Below are positions 35,430 through 44,643 of a stretch of DNA of 64,000 nucleotides, piece by piece. The first letter of the stretch is position 1, and each line of letters starts with the position of its first letter. The stretch is taken from positions 4,278,001 through 4,342,000 of the forward strand of contig NZ_CP063458.1 of assembly GCF_015169395.1 (NCBI RefSeq), given 5' to 3'. The notes beneath the pieces were generated by a model that had not been told where the DNA came from, did no database searches, and saw nothing but the letters and a program-made list of their open reading frames with translations. Source of the stretch: Humisphaera borealis (lineage in GTDB: Bacteria > Planctomycetota > Phycisphaerae > Tepidisphaerales > Tepidisphaeraceae). Position numbers and translations under genes: made by a program.

Positions 35430-36477
35430 TTGTACCGTTCCCATTCCACTCGCTCTGGTCGCGTCCCGGTCGTCGAATCGCTCGAAGGGCGTCAGTTAAT
35501 GAGCGTGACGCTCGACCCGGTGACCAAGGTATTGACCACCAATGGCGGGGCGGCGACGGATACAGTGTCCATCTCCATAGACGACCGTGAGGCTGAAAGT
35601 GGTGGAGAACGGAGTGGTCCGTTACTTCGCGCTGGGGTCGGTGAAGGCCATCGTCATGAACGGCAACGGCGGGAACGATTCGCTCACCGTGTCGGACCTG
35701 GTCCTGAAACCTGTAACCCTAAACGGCGGTGCTGGCGACGATACCCTCCGCGGTGGCGGCGGCAACGATACCCTTAACGGGGGCAATGGCGCGGACACGC
35801 TCGACGGCGGCCGCGGCGGCGATGTGTTCAACGGTGGGGCGGGTGTCGATACCGTCACCTACGCCAGCCGTACAAAGTCCCTCTATGTCAACATCAACAA
35901 CATCGCCGACGACGGCGAAGGTTTCCCCGACGCCAGCGTCGAGAAGGACAACGTCAAGACGGATGTGGAGAACCTCAAAGGCGGCTCCGCTGCCGACTGG
36001 TTCATGGGATCATCCGCCGCCAACACCTTCCAGGGCTTCGGCGGCGATGACCTCCTGATGGGCGGCGCCGGCGACGACGTCCTCATCGGCGGCGATGGCA
36101 ACGACGCCTTCGGCGGTGAAGGCGGCGGCGGTGCCGACAAGTACTACGGGGAAGCCGGCGACGACTTCTTCTATGGAGAAGGCTCCGACAACGTCTACTT
36201 CAGCGGCGGCGACGGCGACGACGAGTTCTATGTCACCTTCGGCGGCACGCTCGTCGGCGGCAACGGCAACGACAAATTCTACGCCGGCGGATCGGCTCCC
36301 ATCACCATCAACGCCGGCGCGGGCAACGACATCATCGACGTTTGCAACGGCGAAGTGAAAGACATCGTCGACGGAGGCACGGGCACCGATCAGGTGAAGA
36401 TCGACAAGTTCAGCAACACCCAACTCGACAAGACCACCAATTGCGAAACGATTCTCGTGGGTGTCGCGGGCTTCTGA
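35430..36477 (+). pseudogene. RTX-like Ca-binding repeat protein with LEGRQLMS leader, split by a +1 frameshift
   Basis: The N-terminal frame begins at a TTG (35430) with AAGGAG 6 bases upstream and reads LYRSHSTRSGRVPVVESLEG then RQLMSVTLDPVT, a planctomycete LEPR-like leader without a hydrophobic signal. At about 35585 one extra base (GACGACC before GTG) moves it out of frame; the second frame (open from 35581 to 36477) carries glycine/aspartate nonapeptides such as GGAGDDTLRGGGGND and GGDGNDAFGG that bind calcium in a beta-roll. Removing one C rejoins both into about 348 residues. The shift may be real decay or a sequencing error. Confidence 0.75.
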
Positions 36478-36582
36478 TTCGAACTTCGCTGAAACGTCCG
36501 GGTTAGCGTTTCTAACGACGACGCATGAGATCCCACGCTCGTGTAGGTCGTTCGGAACACCAATGGCCGTCTTTTCCTGCGG

Positions 36583-39500
36583 TCACTTCGCCCGGGCCAC
36601 GCGACGCCGCCGGGCCAGCAGTCCGCAGCCGGCCATCGCGAGCAAACCGACCGAGGCCGGTTCGGGGACGGCTGTAAGGGTGACGTCGTTACCGACGTAG
36701 CTGATCGTGAAGACGGTACCGAGGTTACCTGCCACGGTGTCCCCTTCGTTCAGCGGTACCCCGCCGATGCTGAACAGGCCGGAGATGGTTCCGGTTGCGG
36801 TGTTGTCGACAATCACAAACGCCTGGCCGGCTGCCAGATTCGGTTGCTCCACGATCGACAGTGCGACAGTGGGATTGATCGTCAGCGTCGTTCCGGTGCC
36901 GGTCAGCGCGAGCTGGTCGTAGTCCGTGCCGGCAACGAGCAGGGTATCGGCACCGACATCGCCGAGCTCGACGGTGTACGTGGAGCCGGTAGCCATCGTG
37001 ACCGGGGCGGTCGCGGTCAGTTTGCCCGGGCTTGTGCCCGGCGAGAGGGTGCCGCCGCTGTTGATACTGATCGCCGCTGCAATGCTGCCCGAACCACCGA
37101 GGGTCGCATTGTTGGAAACATTGACGGCGGTGGAACCCGAGGTCGCCAGCGACCCGTTGACCAGCAGGGTGCCCGCGGAGACGAGCGTATCGCCGGTGTA
37201 AGTGCTGGCACCGGAGATGGTGAGGATGCCCGTGCCAGTCTTGGTCAGGCCGCCGGTGCTGGTTCCACCAAATCGCAGCAAGGCGGAGGCGATGCTCACC
37301 GAGTTCGCACCGGTATCGATCTTCGCGCCGCCATTCTTCACATTGGCAGTCACGGACGTGGGCAAGGTCAATCCCGCACTGGCGACAAGCTGGCCGCCGT
37401 CGAAGTTGAACTCACGGGTGCCCACCGTCGTTGAGGTGACGCTTCCCAGTGTGAGGGTGCCGCCATTGAGGTTGACGATGCCGCTCTGAGCGGAGCCGAC
37501 CTGATACCCGATGGTGCCGATATTGGCCGACCCAGTGTTGATGGTCAGTGTGCCACCGCCCAAGCTTGCGCCATTGCCCAATAGAAGCGACGCAAGTCCG
37601 GCCGTCGCGTTATAGACGCCGCCGTTGATGATCAACGCGCCGTTACCCGCAGTGCCATTGCCGAGGATGTCCTGTGCGCCGGTCCCAGACCCCTGGGTGG
37701 TCAGCGTTGCGCCGGCATTAATCGTCAAGTCGCTGGCGACCGTGTTGCCCACCAACAGGCCTCGCTGGTTAACGGCGGCACCACCGGACACAAAGTTGCC
37801 TGTATTGAGCTGATTTCCCGTGCCTCGTACGTCCAGTCGCGAAATTGTGAGCGTGCCGGCCGTGTTGAAGATGCTATTGCCGGTCGTGAGAAAGCCATTG
37901 GCCCCCGCCGGGCTGATCGTCAGGAAGCCGGTCGCGCCGGTACCGGTCACGGACTGCCCGGTGCCCAGTGTGAAGTTAGCCGCGCTTTGCAACGTCGCCC
38001 CGTTGCCGATCGTGATAAGAGCCGTGTTCCCGGTCGCATTCGCGGCCAGCACCAGCGTTCCGGCTGACACCGTGGTGGCACCGGTATAGGTATTGGTGCC
38101 CGAGAGTGTCAGCGTTCCGGCACCCTGCTTCACGAGGCTCAGATTGCCGGCCAGGATCACGCTATTGGCCGCCGAGCCGCCGGTAGGAGAGTAATTTATG
38201 GCATTGTTGACGGTCAGCACCGCCGCGTTGATGGCGTCGGTGTTTGTGATCGTCTTGGTGCCGGTTGACGCAGAACCGCCGCTGTAAGTGATGCCCGCAA
38301 TCGTCTGACTAAACCCATTGAGGTCCAGAATGGGAGAAGTGGCACCAGATGAGTTCCCCATGATCAGCTCCGACGCCGAGGGCAGTACGCCCGCCGCTCC
38401 CATTTTAAGGGTGCCAACGGCCAACACGGTGTTTACCCAGCTATAGGTTTTTCCAGGCGCTCCGACCAGCCAGGTACCGGCGTCGGTCTTGGCGAAGTTG
38501 CCGCCGGTCAGGTTCACGTTGCCGATCACCCGGTTCGTGGCGCTGGTCGATGTGCCGCGAACGAACAAGACGGCGTTATTGGCCAGCGTTCCCGTGATGT
38601 CACCGCTGATGGTGATGGAGCCCGTGCCGCCTGAGTTCCACTGAACCAGGTTTGTATCGCTGCTGACGTTGATGGAGCCTGTGAGTGTGTGATTGAACGC
38701 GCTGCTGTTAACAAGCGCCGCACGACCTCCCAGATTACCGGAAAAGTTGAGGTTTTCGGCAATCGTCAAGCCAGCAGTGGCGCTCGACAAATCGAGGTTC
38801 ACACCGGTGGTACCATTGCCGCCATTGATCGTCGTCGCGCCGGCCGTGGTGCCCAGCGCGTTGTTGTGTGCGATCGCCAGGGTCCCGCTGTTGACCACGG
38901 TCGCCCCGGTGTAGTCGTTGTTTCCAGCTAGCGTAAGGGTACCCGTGCCGAACTTGGTCAGCGTTGAGGCCGACGTATTGTCGCTGATCACGGAATTGAT
39001 CGTGATGGCCGCATTAGCCACCCCGGCGAGATCACCGCCGGCGGTAGAAGCCGTCAGTGTGCCCGGCGTCGCTGCGATGCCGATCGTCAGCGCCCCGGCC
39101 CCTGCACCCTGAAGGATAGCACTGGTGCGAAGGGTGTTCCCCGCGCCGATATCCACGGTGCCCGCGGTGGTGGCGGTGTTTACCAGGGTATCGGTCGACG
39201 TGACACCGGGGGCGGCCAGGGTAATGTCGGCGACCGTGCCGACACCTTCAATGATGCGTGTGTGACCGGCTCCGCCCGCAATAGTTTTCGTTCCGGAACT
39301 CAGGCGCGTGACATCGGTGTAGGCGGCTCCGGTGATAAGCCCATTCGGAGCGTTGGTGGAGTTCACCGCCCAGCCGTCTCCATTAATGGTGGCCCAGAAG
39401 CCGAGGATACCCAGGCTGTTATTCGTGTTATTGGTGGTGGCAAGGCCAGCCGCACCAAAGCTGATGCCGGAGCCTGCGTTGTTGGTGATGGTGCCCAACT

Positions 39501-41001
39501 GCAGGACCGCCGTGTTGGCACCCGACCGCGTCACACTGGAGGTCAGGCCAGTCGTCAACGTGGTAGACGCGACCACTTCCAGATGGCTACCCGTAGCACC
39601 GGCCAGGATAAGGTTGCCCCCAAGTGTAAGGGAAGCGGTGTCTGACAGTTTATTGTTGTCCTGGGTGGCGTAGTCGAGGATCAGCGTTCCGGTATTCAGC
39701 GTGGTCGCACCGGTGAAGGTGTTGTTGCCGGAGAGCGTCAGGGAATTGCCGCCATTCTTGATCAGGCTGCCGCCGGTGCCGCTGATGGCTGCACCGATGT
39801 TGTTACCAACGTTGCTGCCATCGGTCTGGATCGTGAGCGTGTTGGCACCCAGGCTGACAGTGGTCGTGCCGGGGATGATCAGCGTGCTGTTGCCGTTGAT
39901 TGTGGTCGAGACGTTTCCACCCAGCGTGAGACCGCCATTCAAGTTCAGTGCGAGTGTGTTGGCGGCGGCGCCGCCCGAAGTGATCAGGGTGCCGCCATTA
40001 ATCGTCAGCGGCTGGAAATAGTTGGCTGTCGTGGCTCCTGTTCCCGACTGTGCGAAATTGAGCGTAGCACCCGACGCAACCGTAATGCTTGACGGGCCGT
40101 TGGTACCGGGAGTGTTCCCGCCCAGCGCGGGGTAGGCAGTGCCACCGACGACGAGACTGCCCGCGTTGACGTTGATCGCCCCGGTGAATGTATTGGCACC
40201 AGACAAAGTGAGCGTGCCGGTCCCGGCCTTGGTGAGGCCGACGCCCGTGCTTCCGCTGATTGCGCCCCCAAAGACCGCGTTGCTGTTCGTCGTGATGGTG
40301 CGGTTGGCCGCGCCCAACGCCATAGCGTTGGTAAACGTCAGCGCACCGTTGTTGGTGGCGTCGCCAAGGGTGAAGTCGCCACCGACAGTGATGCCTCCTG
40401 CGTACTTTCCGGTCAGGTCTCGAGCGGTTGTGCTGTTTGAGCGGATGGTGCCGCCGTTGATCGTCAGCGTATTGCCCGCGCCTCCGCCCAACGCATTGAC
40501 ACCGCCGACGGCGACCGTTCCAGCGTTCAGCGTGAAACCGCCCACGTAGGCGTTACCGTTTGCGCTGACGAGAGTGCCATTGCCGTTCTTGATGTATCCC
40601 GAGCCCGCAGCGACCGATAGCGCCTGTGCAGCCAGATCGAGCGTCGAACCGGTGCCTACATCCAACGTGCGGATGTTTCCACCCGTTCCAAGTGTCCCCC
40701 CCGCCGTGAACGTTACAGTGAACCCATTGGCGACCGTTATGTTGCCGACATCAACGGTTGCCCCGGTGACCAGTGAATTGGCACCGAAGACGATGTTGCC
40801 GTTCGTTGTAAAGGCCGAAGTGAAGGGACCCCCTGGCGACGCACTCCAGTTGGCAGTGTTGATCGTCGCGAGCGTCCCGTTGGTGTTCCAATACTGCTGA
40901 GCCTGCACAGCGGAGGCGGTCAACAGACCTCCACCGAGAATCGACATGGCGATGATTCTGGACGAGCGATTGCGACGCTTATTCTGAAGCGAAATCTTCA
41001 T
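36583..41001 (-). CDS. giant autotransporter-associated beta-strand repeat protein with PEP-CTERM
   Basis: A 1472-residue secreted protein. The signal peptide is about residues 1-36 (IIAMSILGGGLLTASAVQAQ). The body is an array of autotransporter-associated repeats of the type GTGTLTLSGxNTYTGATxVxxGTL, seen at least five times (for example GAGTLTLSGTNTYTGATTVS), folding as a right-handed beta-helix. The tail is PEP-CTERM (VPEPASVGLLAMAG, then ARRRR), so an exosortase should sort it. No translocator barrel is present, so it is not a true type V autotransporter; it is likely a surface or matrix protein. Confidence 0.92.
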   Translation of the reverse strand: MKISLQNKRRNRSSRIIAMSILGGGLLTASAVQAQQYWNTNGTLATINTANWSASPGGPFTSAFTTNGNIVFGANSLVTGATVDVGNITVANGFTVTFTAGGTLGTGGNIRTLDVGTGSTLDLAAQALSVAAGSGYIKNGNGTLVSANGNAYVGGFTLNAGTVAVGGVNALGGGAGNTLTINGGTIRSNSTTARDLTGKYAGGITVGGDFTLGDATNNGALTFTNAMALGAANRTITTNSNAVFGGAISGSTGVGLTKAGTGTLTLSGANTFTGAINVNAGSLVVGGTAYPALGGNTPGTNGPSSITVASGATLNFAQSGTGATTANYFQPLTINGGTLITSGGAAANTLALNLNGGLTLGGNVSTTINGNSTLIIPGTTTVSLGANTLTIQTDGSNVGNNIGAAISGTGGSLIKNGGNSLTLSGNNTFTGATTLNTGTLILDYATQDNNKLSDTASLTLGGNLILAGATGSHLEVVASTTLTTGLTSSVTRSGANTAVLQLGTITNNAGSGISFGAAGLATTNNTNNSLGILGFWATINGDGWAVNSTNAPNGLITGAAYTDVTRLSSGTKTIAGGAGHTRIIEGVGTVADITLAAPGVTSTDTLVNTATTAGTVDIGAGNTLRTSAILQGAGAGALTIGIAATPGTLTASTAGGDLAGVANAAITINSVISDNTSASTLTKFGTGTLTLAGNNDYTGATVVNSGTLAIAHNNALGTTAGATTINGGNGTTGVNLDLSSATAGLTIAENLNFSGNLGGRAALVNSSAFNHTLTGSINVSSDTNLVQWNSGGTGSITISGDITGTLANNAVLFVRGTSTSATNRVIGNVNLTGGNFAKTDAGTWLVGAPGKTYSWVNTVLAVGTLKMGAAGVLPSASELIMGNSSGATSPILDLNGFSQTIAGITYSGGSASTGTKTITNTDAINAAVLTVNNAINYSPTGGSAANSVILAGNLSLVKQGAGTLTLSGTNTYTGATTVSAGTLVLAANATGNTALITIGNGATLQSAANFTLGTGQSVTGTGATGFLTISPAGANGFLTTGNSIFNTAGTLTISRLDVRGTGNQLNTGNFVSGGAAVNQRGLLVGNTVASDLTINAGATLTTQGSGTGAQDILGNGTAGNGALIINGGVYNATAGLASLLLGNGASLGGGTLTINTGSANIGTIGYQVGSAQSGIVNLNGGTLTLGSVTSTTVGTREFNFDGGQLVASAGLTLPTSVTANVKNGGAKIDTGANSVSIASALLRFGGTSTGGLTKTGTGILTISGASTYTGDTLVSAGTLLVNGSLATSGSTAVNVSNNATLGGSGSIAAAISINSGGTLSPGTSPGKLTATAPVTMATGSTYTVELGDVGADTLLVAGTDYDQLALTGTGTTLTINPTVALSIVEQPNLAAGQAFVIVDNTATGTISGLFSIGGVPLNEGDTVAGNLGTVFTISYVGNDVTLTAVPEPASVGLLAMAGCGLLARRRRVARAK

Positions 41002-42035
41002 GAGTGATGTTCTTCCAGCAATGCTAAATGTCGCAACCTCATCGCGAAGCACGAAAGGCAATCCAAGCGGACGCTCGAACCGTCTGCAGACCGGTTACCG
41101 CTCAGGCGCTCCTGAGTTTGATCACCGCGGACCCAGTGAACCGGGACTCAGGAACGACCACACGGGAAAAGATTAAGACTCGGCGAGGGTAATCTCGGAG
41201 CTTTGTGTGAGCGAAATCTCTCTTGCCGCAAACGGATTGTCAAAGAGAAAAGGTCTGAAAAGTAGGGTATCGAAGTGGGTCCATGTGGACAGTCCACGCC
41301 TGCCCCGGCCGGGGTCACATGATTTTGCTTGATCGATCGGCCGAAGTCCGTACAATATACGAACATTTAGGCGCCCTAGCGGCCGGTCGTCCGAACTACT
41401 CGGACGGCGAATGCCAAGTTGGAAGACCTGTATTTCGACGGCGTTGCGGCCGTGGGAGGTGGTCTTGGCGCACGAACATCGTCCCCCTGTGGCCATTGTC
41501 CAAGGCGGGCTGTGTCGACGGAGCAATTTTGAGATATCTCGGGTTCGTTCGGCCAACGACACAGCGACACGGCGACCCGGCGACCCAACGACCCGACGGT
41601 GCGGCGCACCCGCGAAGCTTCGGGTTCAGGGATGCCCTCGGGTTCGTTCGGCAGTGTCGCCTTGGGTTCGTTCGGCCGAGGACTGAGGTGGGGGATCAAT
41701 GCTCATCGGCGTGTGACATACCTTTCACGGCTTGGAAAGCCGTGTCGCCGACAGCGGTCACGGTCGGCGGGCTTGGGTTCGTTCGGCGATGTCGAGTCGG
41801 GTTCGTTCGCCCAACAAGCCGACGGCGCAGTTGTTCCCGCGGCGCCCCGGGCTCAGGGACGATCTCGAGTTCGTTCGGCGATGTCGCCTCGGGTTCGTTT
41901 GGCGGCTTGAGCCGGGTGCGGTGGGGCTTGGTGCTATGGAATAACCTGGAACGGCTGCCGTTTTAGGAGGTCGGAAGTCATCGGCACGCGGTGCCGGGGC
42001 TGCTGCGCTCCAGTTCATCAATCAAGGATCGTGTC
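41002..42035. other. gene-free stretch, upstream of the repeat protein gene
   Basis: About 1030 bases. The first 500 should hold the promoter of the giant PEP-CTERM gene; I looked for a sigma-54 type -24/-12 pair there and did not find one. The rest holds the second GGGTTCGTTCGGC cluster. Open frames across the repeats are translation by-products. Confidence 0.6.
41538..41906. repeat. GGGTTCGTTCGGC repeat, cluster 2 (seven copies, three 24-bp pairs)
   Basis: Copies begin at 41538, 41637, 41661, 41772, 41796, 41864 and 41888. Six form three pairs (41637/41661, 41772/41796, 41864/41888), each exactly 24 bases start to start, with spacer bases close to GATGTCGC. Some copies show one change (TTCGTTTGG, CTCGAGTTCG). 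Shared modules with cluster 1 include CCAACAAGCCGACGGCGCAG and TTGGAAAGCCGTGTCGCCGA. The 24-bp step is a little over two helical turns. Confidence 0.85.
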
Positions 42036-42785
42036 ATGCGTCGTCTTGCCCTGTCATTTGCGGCCTCGGTTCTCGCGTTGTCGCCCGTCGCGGTGTTCGC
42101 CGACGAGGTCAAAGACATGCCCACACTGCTGGCGACCCGCGGCAAGCAGGTGCTCGCCGATGACTTCTCGTCCCCGACCATGGATGCCAAATGGAAGCCG
42201 GCCAAGGGCAAGTGGGACATCAAGGATGGCGCGCTGCACGGGGTGGAAGTGGCGTCGGACATGCACGCGGCTGCGATCCGCACCGATCTGAAGCATGGCA
42301 ACGCGGTGTACCAGTTTGATTTCAAGTTTGAGAACGGGAAGGTGATTCACCTGAGCATCAATGGGGCCAAGGGGCACATCTGCCGGGTGACCATTTCGCC
42401 GGACGGCTTCCAGGTGCGGAAGGACGGTTCCAAGACCGACACCACCGACAAGCCGGCGCTGCTGGATTCGTGCAAGATGGCGTTCGAGCAGGGCAAGCGC
42501 TACACGATGGTAGTCGAATGCGTGGGCAACGAGATGATCGCCCGCGTCGACGACGCCCACTTTGCCTTCGGCAGTGACGCAAAGGTTGCTTCGGAGAAGA
42601 CGAACTTCGGCTTCCCGATCTCCGGTGAAGGCAGCATTGATAACGTCAGGGTTTGGGAAGCAAGCGCCAATCCCGATTGGGCCAAGACGAAGGAGAAACT
42701 GACGAGCGAGCATCCGCCGAAGATGGCACCGGCCGTCCCCGCCAGGAAGCCGGCGGCCGCCGCGCCCAAGGGCAAGGCGAAGTAG
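42036..42785 (+). CDS. exported DUF1080-like sandwich protein
   Basis: A 249-residue protein with a signal peptide (LALSFAASVLALSPVAVFA) and a beta-sandwich domain: VLADDFSSPTMDAKWKPAKG, WDIKDGALHGVEVASDMHAA, VYQFDFKFENGKVIHLSING and GSIDNVRVWEA. It is related to the 3-keto-disaccharide hydrolase/LamG group. A Lys/Pro/Ala-rich tail (APAVPARKPAAAAPKGKAK) ends it. AAGGATCG precedes the ATG. Which sugar it binds or cleaves is not known. Confidence 0.75.
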   Translation: MRRLALSFAASVLALSPVAVFADEVKDMPTLLATRGKQVLADDFSSPTMDAKWKPAKGKWDIKDGALHGVEVASDMHAAAIRTDLKHGNAVYQFDFKFENGKVIHLSINGAKGHICRVTISPDGFQVRKDGSKTDTTDKPALLDSCKMAFEQGKRYTMVVECVGNEMIARVDDAHFAFGSDAKVASEKTNFGFPISGEGSIDNVRVWEASANPDWAKTKEKLTSEHPPKMAPAVPARKPAAAAPKGKAK

Positions 42786-42811
42786 CTGCCGACGTTCTGA
42801 ACAGGGAATGC

Positions 42812-42844
42812 GACGGTGGGCAGGCGTGATCGCCTGCCCACCGT
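42812..42844 (+). terminator. strong palindromic hairpin
   Basis: Perfect 14-bp arms (ACGGTGGGCAGGCG and complement) with a 4-base loop, 27 bases after the preceding stop codon. It probably ends that transcript or protects it. Confidence 0.75.
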
Positions 42845-42937
42845 CTCGAATCAACCAGTGCGACGACGCGGCGATCGAACTTTCGGGCTAACATGCGTAG
42901 CGGGCTGGCGCCCGCTCCGACTCGAAAGGAAACGCCG

Positions 42938-43555
42938 ATGAAGATCTGCCGTCCGCCCGCCATGCCGTGTTGCCTGCTGCTTGCCTTGATGGCATCTGCG
43001 CCCGTGGGCTGTGCCCGCTACGAATACGACCTTGTTTCGCCGCCGGAACTGGCCCGGCACGTCGGGGCCGAGCCGGTTGTGGTCGCACAGGACCCGCTGG
43101 AGTATCGCTTTCAGACCGTCGAGAGCCGGCTGGTCATGCAGATTCATAATCCGACGGCAGACGCGGTGCAGTTGATCGGCGAGAAGACGGTGCTGGTGGA
43201 CCCGCAGGGGCAGAGTCATCCGATGCGGTCGCAGACCATCGCGCCCAACTCGTTCATCAAGGTGATCCTTCCGCCGATGCCCACCCGGTTGGAGCGCACG
43301 GGTCCGAGTTTCGGTGTCGGGGTGGGCGTGGGGATCGGGTCGGCGGGGCACCGGCGTTATCCGGGGAGCTTCACGTATGGCGGACCGCTCGAAGACCCGT
43401 ACTACGACGAGCCGCAGTATTACGCGGTGTACGATGTGAACGACGGCAGCTTCTGGGTGTGGGAAGGCGAAGGGTCGGTCCGGCTGACCCTGGTGTTCGC
43501 GCGCGACGGCAAGCCGATCAGTCACGCCTGGGTGATCGGGCGGAAGAAAGTGTGA
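42938..43555 (+). CDS. hypothetical lipoprotein
   Basis: A 205-residue protein with a lipobox-like signal end (ASAPVGC). The mature part contains RYEYDLVSPPELARHVGAEP, LVMQIHNPTADAVQLIGEKT, VDPQGQSHPMRSQTIAPNSF and a Gly-rich stretch (GVGVGVGIGSAGHRR), then acidic Tyr-rich DPYYDEPQYYAVYD. AAAGGA lies before the ATG at 42938. No family recognised; the beta-rich character suggests an envelope-associated domain. Confidence 0.65.
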   Translation: MKICRPPAMPCCLLLALMASAPVGCARYEYDLVSPPELARHVGAEPVVVAQDPLEYRFQTVESRLVMQIHNPTADAVQLIGEKTVLVDPQGQSHPMRSQTIAPNSFIKVILPPMPTRLERTGPSFGVGVGVGIGSAGHRRYPGSFTYGGPLEDPYYDEPQYYAVYDVNDGSFWVWEGEGSVRLTLVFARDGKPISHAWVIGRKKV

Positions 43556-43592
43556 TCCGCGGGGTTGCCCCCCGAATGGGAAACGCGACCCC

Positions 43593-44630
43593 TCACCGGC
43601 TTCGCAGCGCGCCGGGCTCGATGTGCTTGTAGGTGCCGCCGGACTTTGCCGCGATTGCCTTCAGCACGCTCGCACCGTCGCCGGAGTGGGTCAGGTCAAA
43701 GGTGTGAATCACGACCGGCTTGCCGCCGCGTGCCTTTTCCACCTGGGTGACGACGGTGTCGTCCAGATTGATGCCCTTGGCGGTGGCGATGACGATCACC
43801 TGGGGGTTGCGCTTCATCGCCTCGACCATTACCGGGCCGATGTCGGTGCGGCCGCTGGTGGTCAGGTCTTCGAACTTTTTGCGGCACTCGGCGATGCGAT
43901 CGGGATTTGCTTTAGCGGTCGCGCCTTTGGGGTATGCGAACTCGTTGACGTTGGGCTTTTCGGAGGCGGGAATCGTCCAGAACAGGATCTGGAACTCGCG
44001 GTCGGCACCGAGGGACTCGAGCGAGTCGTAAAGGGCGGCCTTGAGGGGATCGAGAACCTCGCGGCTCGATTGACCGCGATCGAGCAGATATACGACCTTG
44101 GCGCCGTCGATGGGGACGTCGAGGAACTGCGGCCCCTTGGCCCGCTCGGACCCGCTCTGGCCGGGCGTGGGAACAGGAGCCGGCCCGGTGACGACGGGGG
44201 CAGGCGCAGGGGCGGGTGCGGTGGAGCGCGACATCAGCAGGTAACCGATGACGCCGAGCAGAACAGCGACCAGGGCACCCACGCCGATGAGAAGCGGCGT
44301 CTTGCTGGATTTGGGGGTGGCCGGGGTGGCGTAATCAACGCGCGGGGTGGCCGTTCGGTTGGCCAGCCCGCTCGCCAGGCCGCTGCTGGCGACGACGTTC
44401 GCGAGTTCGTCCAGGCCGGAGCTGGGCAATCCCGCACCGGTGGCGGCCTTTGTGGAATAGAGTGCTTTTTGTCCGGAGTTGGATCCGACGACGGCACCCC
44501 GGGAGGACTGCTTCAAGTGCGACGGAACGGTCTGAATCGTCCCGCAATACTGGCACCGGCAGACACCGCCTGCGAAGGCGTCGTCCATCTCGAGCGTGGC
44601 TTTGCACTTGGTGCAGATGAGGGTAATCAT
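43593..44630 (-). CDS. zinc-ribbon, single-pass, von Willebrand A-like protein
   Basis: A 345-residue protein in three parts. An N-terminal zinc ribbon has CTKC and CRCQYC (residues 6-29). After a linker comes one membrane helix (TPLLIGVGALVAVLLGVIGYLL, about 109-130) and a Pro/Ala-rich spacer. The C-terminal vWA-like domain starts at KVVYLLDRGQSSREV with a modified MIDAS (DRGQSS), followed by TTSGRTDIG and VIHTFDLTHSGDG. It would sense or bind something outside and signal inside, but no partner is known. It is 13 bases after sppA on the same strand. Confidence 0.7.
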   Translation of the reverse strand: MITLICTKCKATLEMDDAFAGGVCRCQYCGTIQTVPSHLKQSSRGAVVGSNSGQKALYSTKAATGAGLPSSGLDELANVVASSGLASGLANRTATPRVDYATPATPKSSKTPLLIGVGALVAVLLGVIGYLLMSRSTAPAPAPAPVVTGPAPVPTPGQSGSERAKGPQFLDVPIDGAKVVYLLDRGQSSREVLDPLKAALYDSLESLGADREFQILFWTIPASEKPNVNEFAYPKGATAKANPDRIAECRKKFEDLTTSGRTDIGPVMVEAMKRNPQVIVIATAKGINLDDTVVTQVEKARGGKPVVIHTFDLTHSGDGASVLKAIAAKSGGTYKHIEPGALRSR

Positions 44631-44643
44631 TCGCTAATACCGA

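Noticed and set aside
41002-41160. A sigma-54 -24/-12 promoter for the giant PEP-CTERM gene
   Set aside because: Such promoters are known for some PEP-CTERM genes, but no TGGCAC-N5-TTGC match was found on the minus strand.
41538-41906. A CRISPR array in the GGGTTCGTTCGGC cluster
   Set aside because: The repeats are about 19 bases, spaced irregularly apart from the 24-bp pairs, spacers are not uniform 25-45-base unique sequences, and no cas gene is near.
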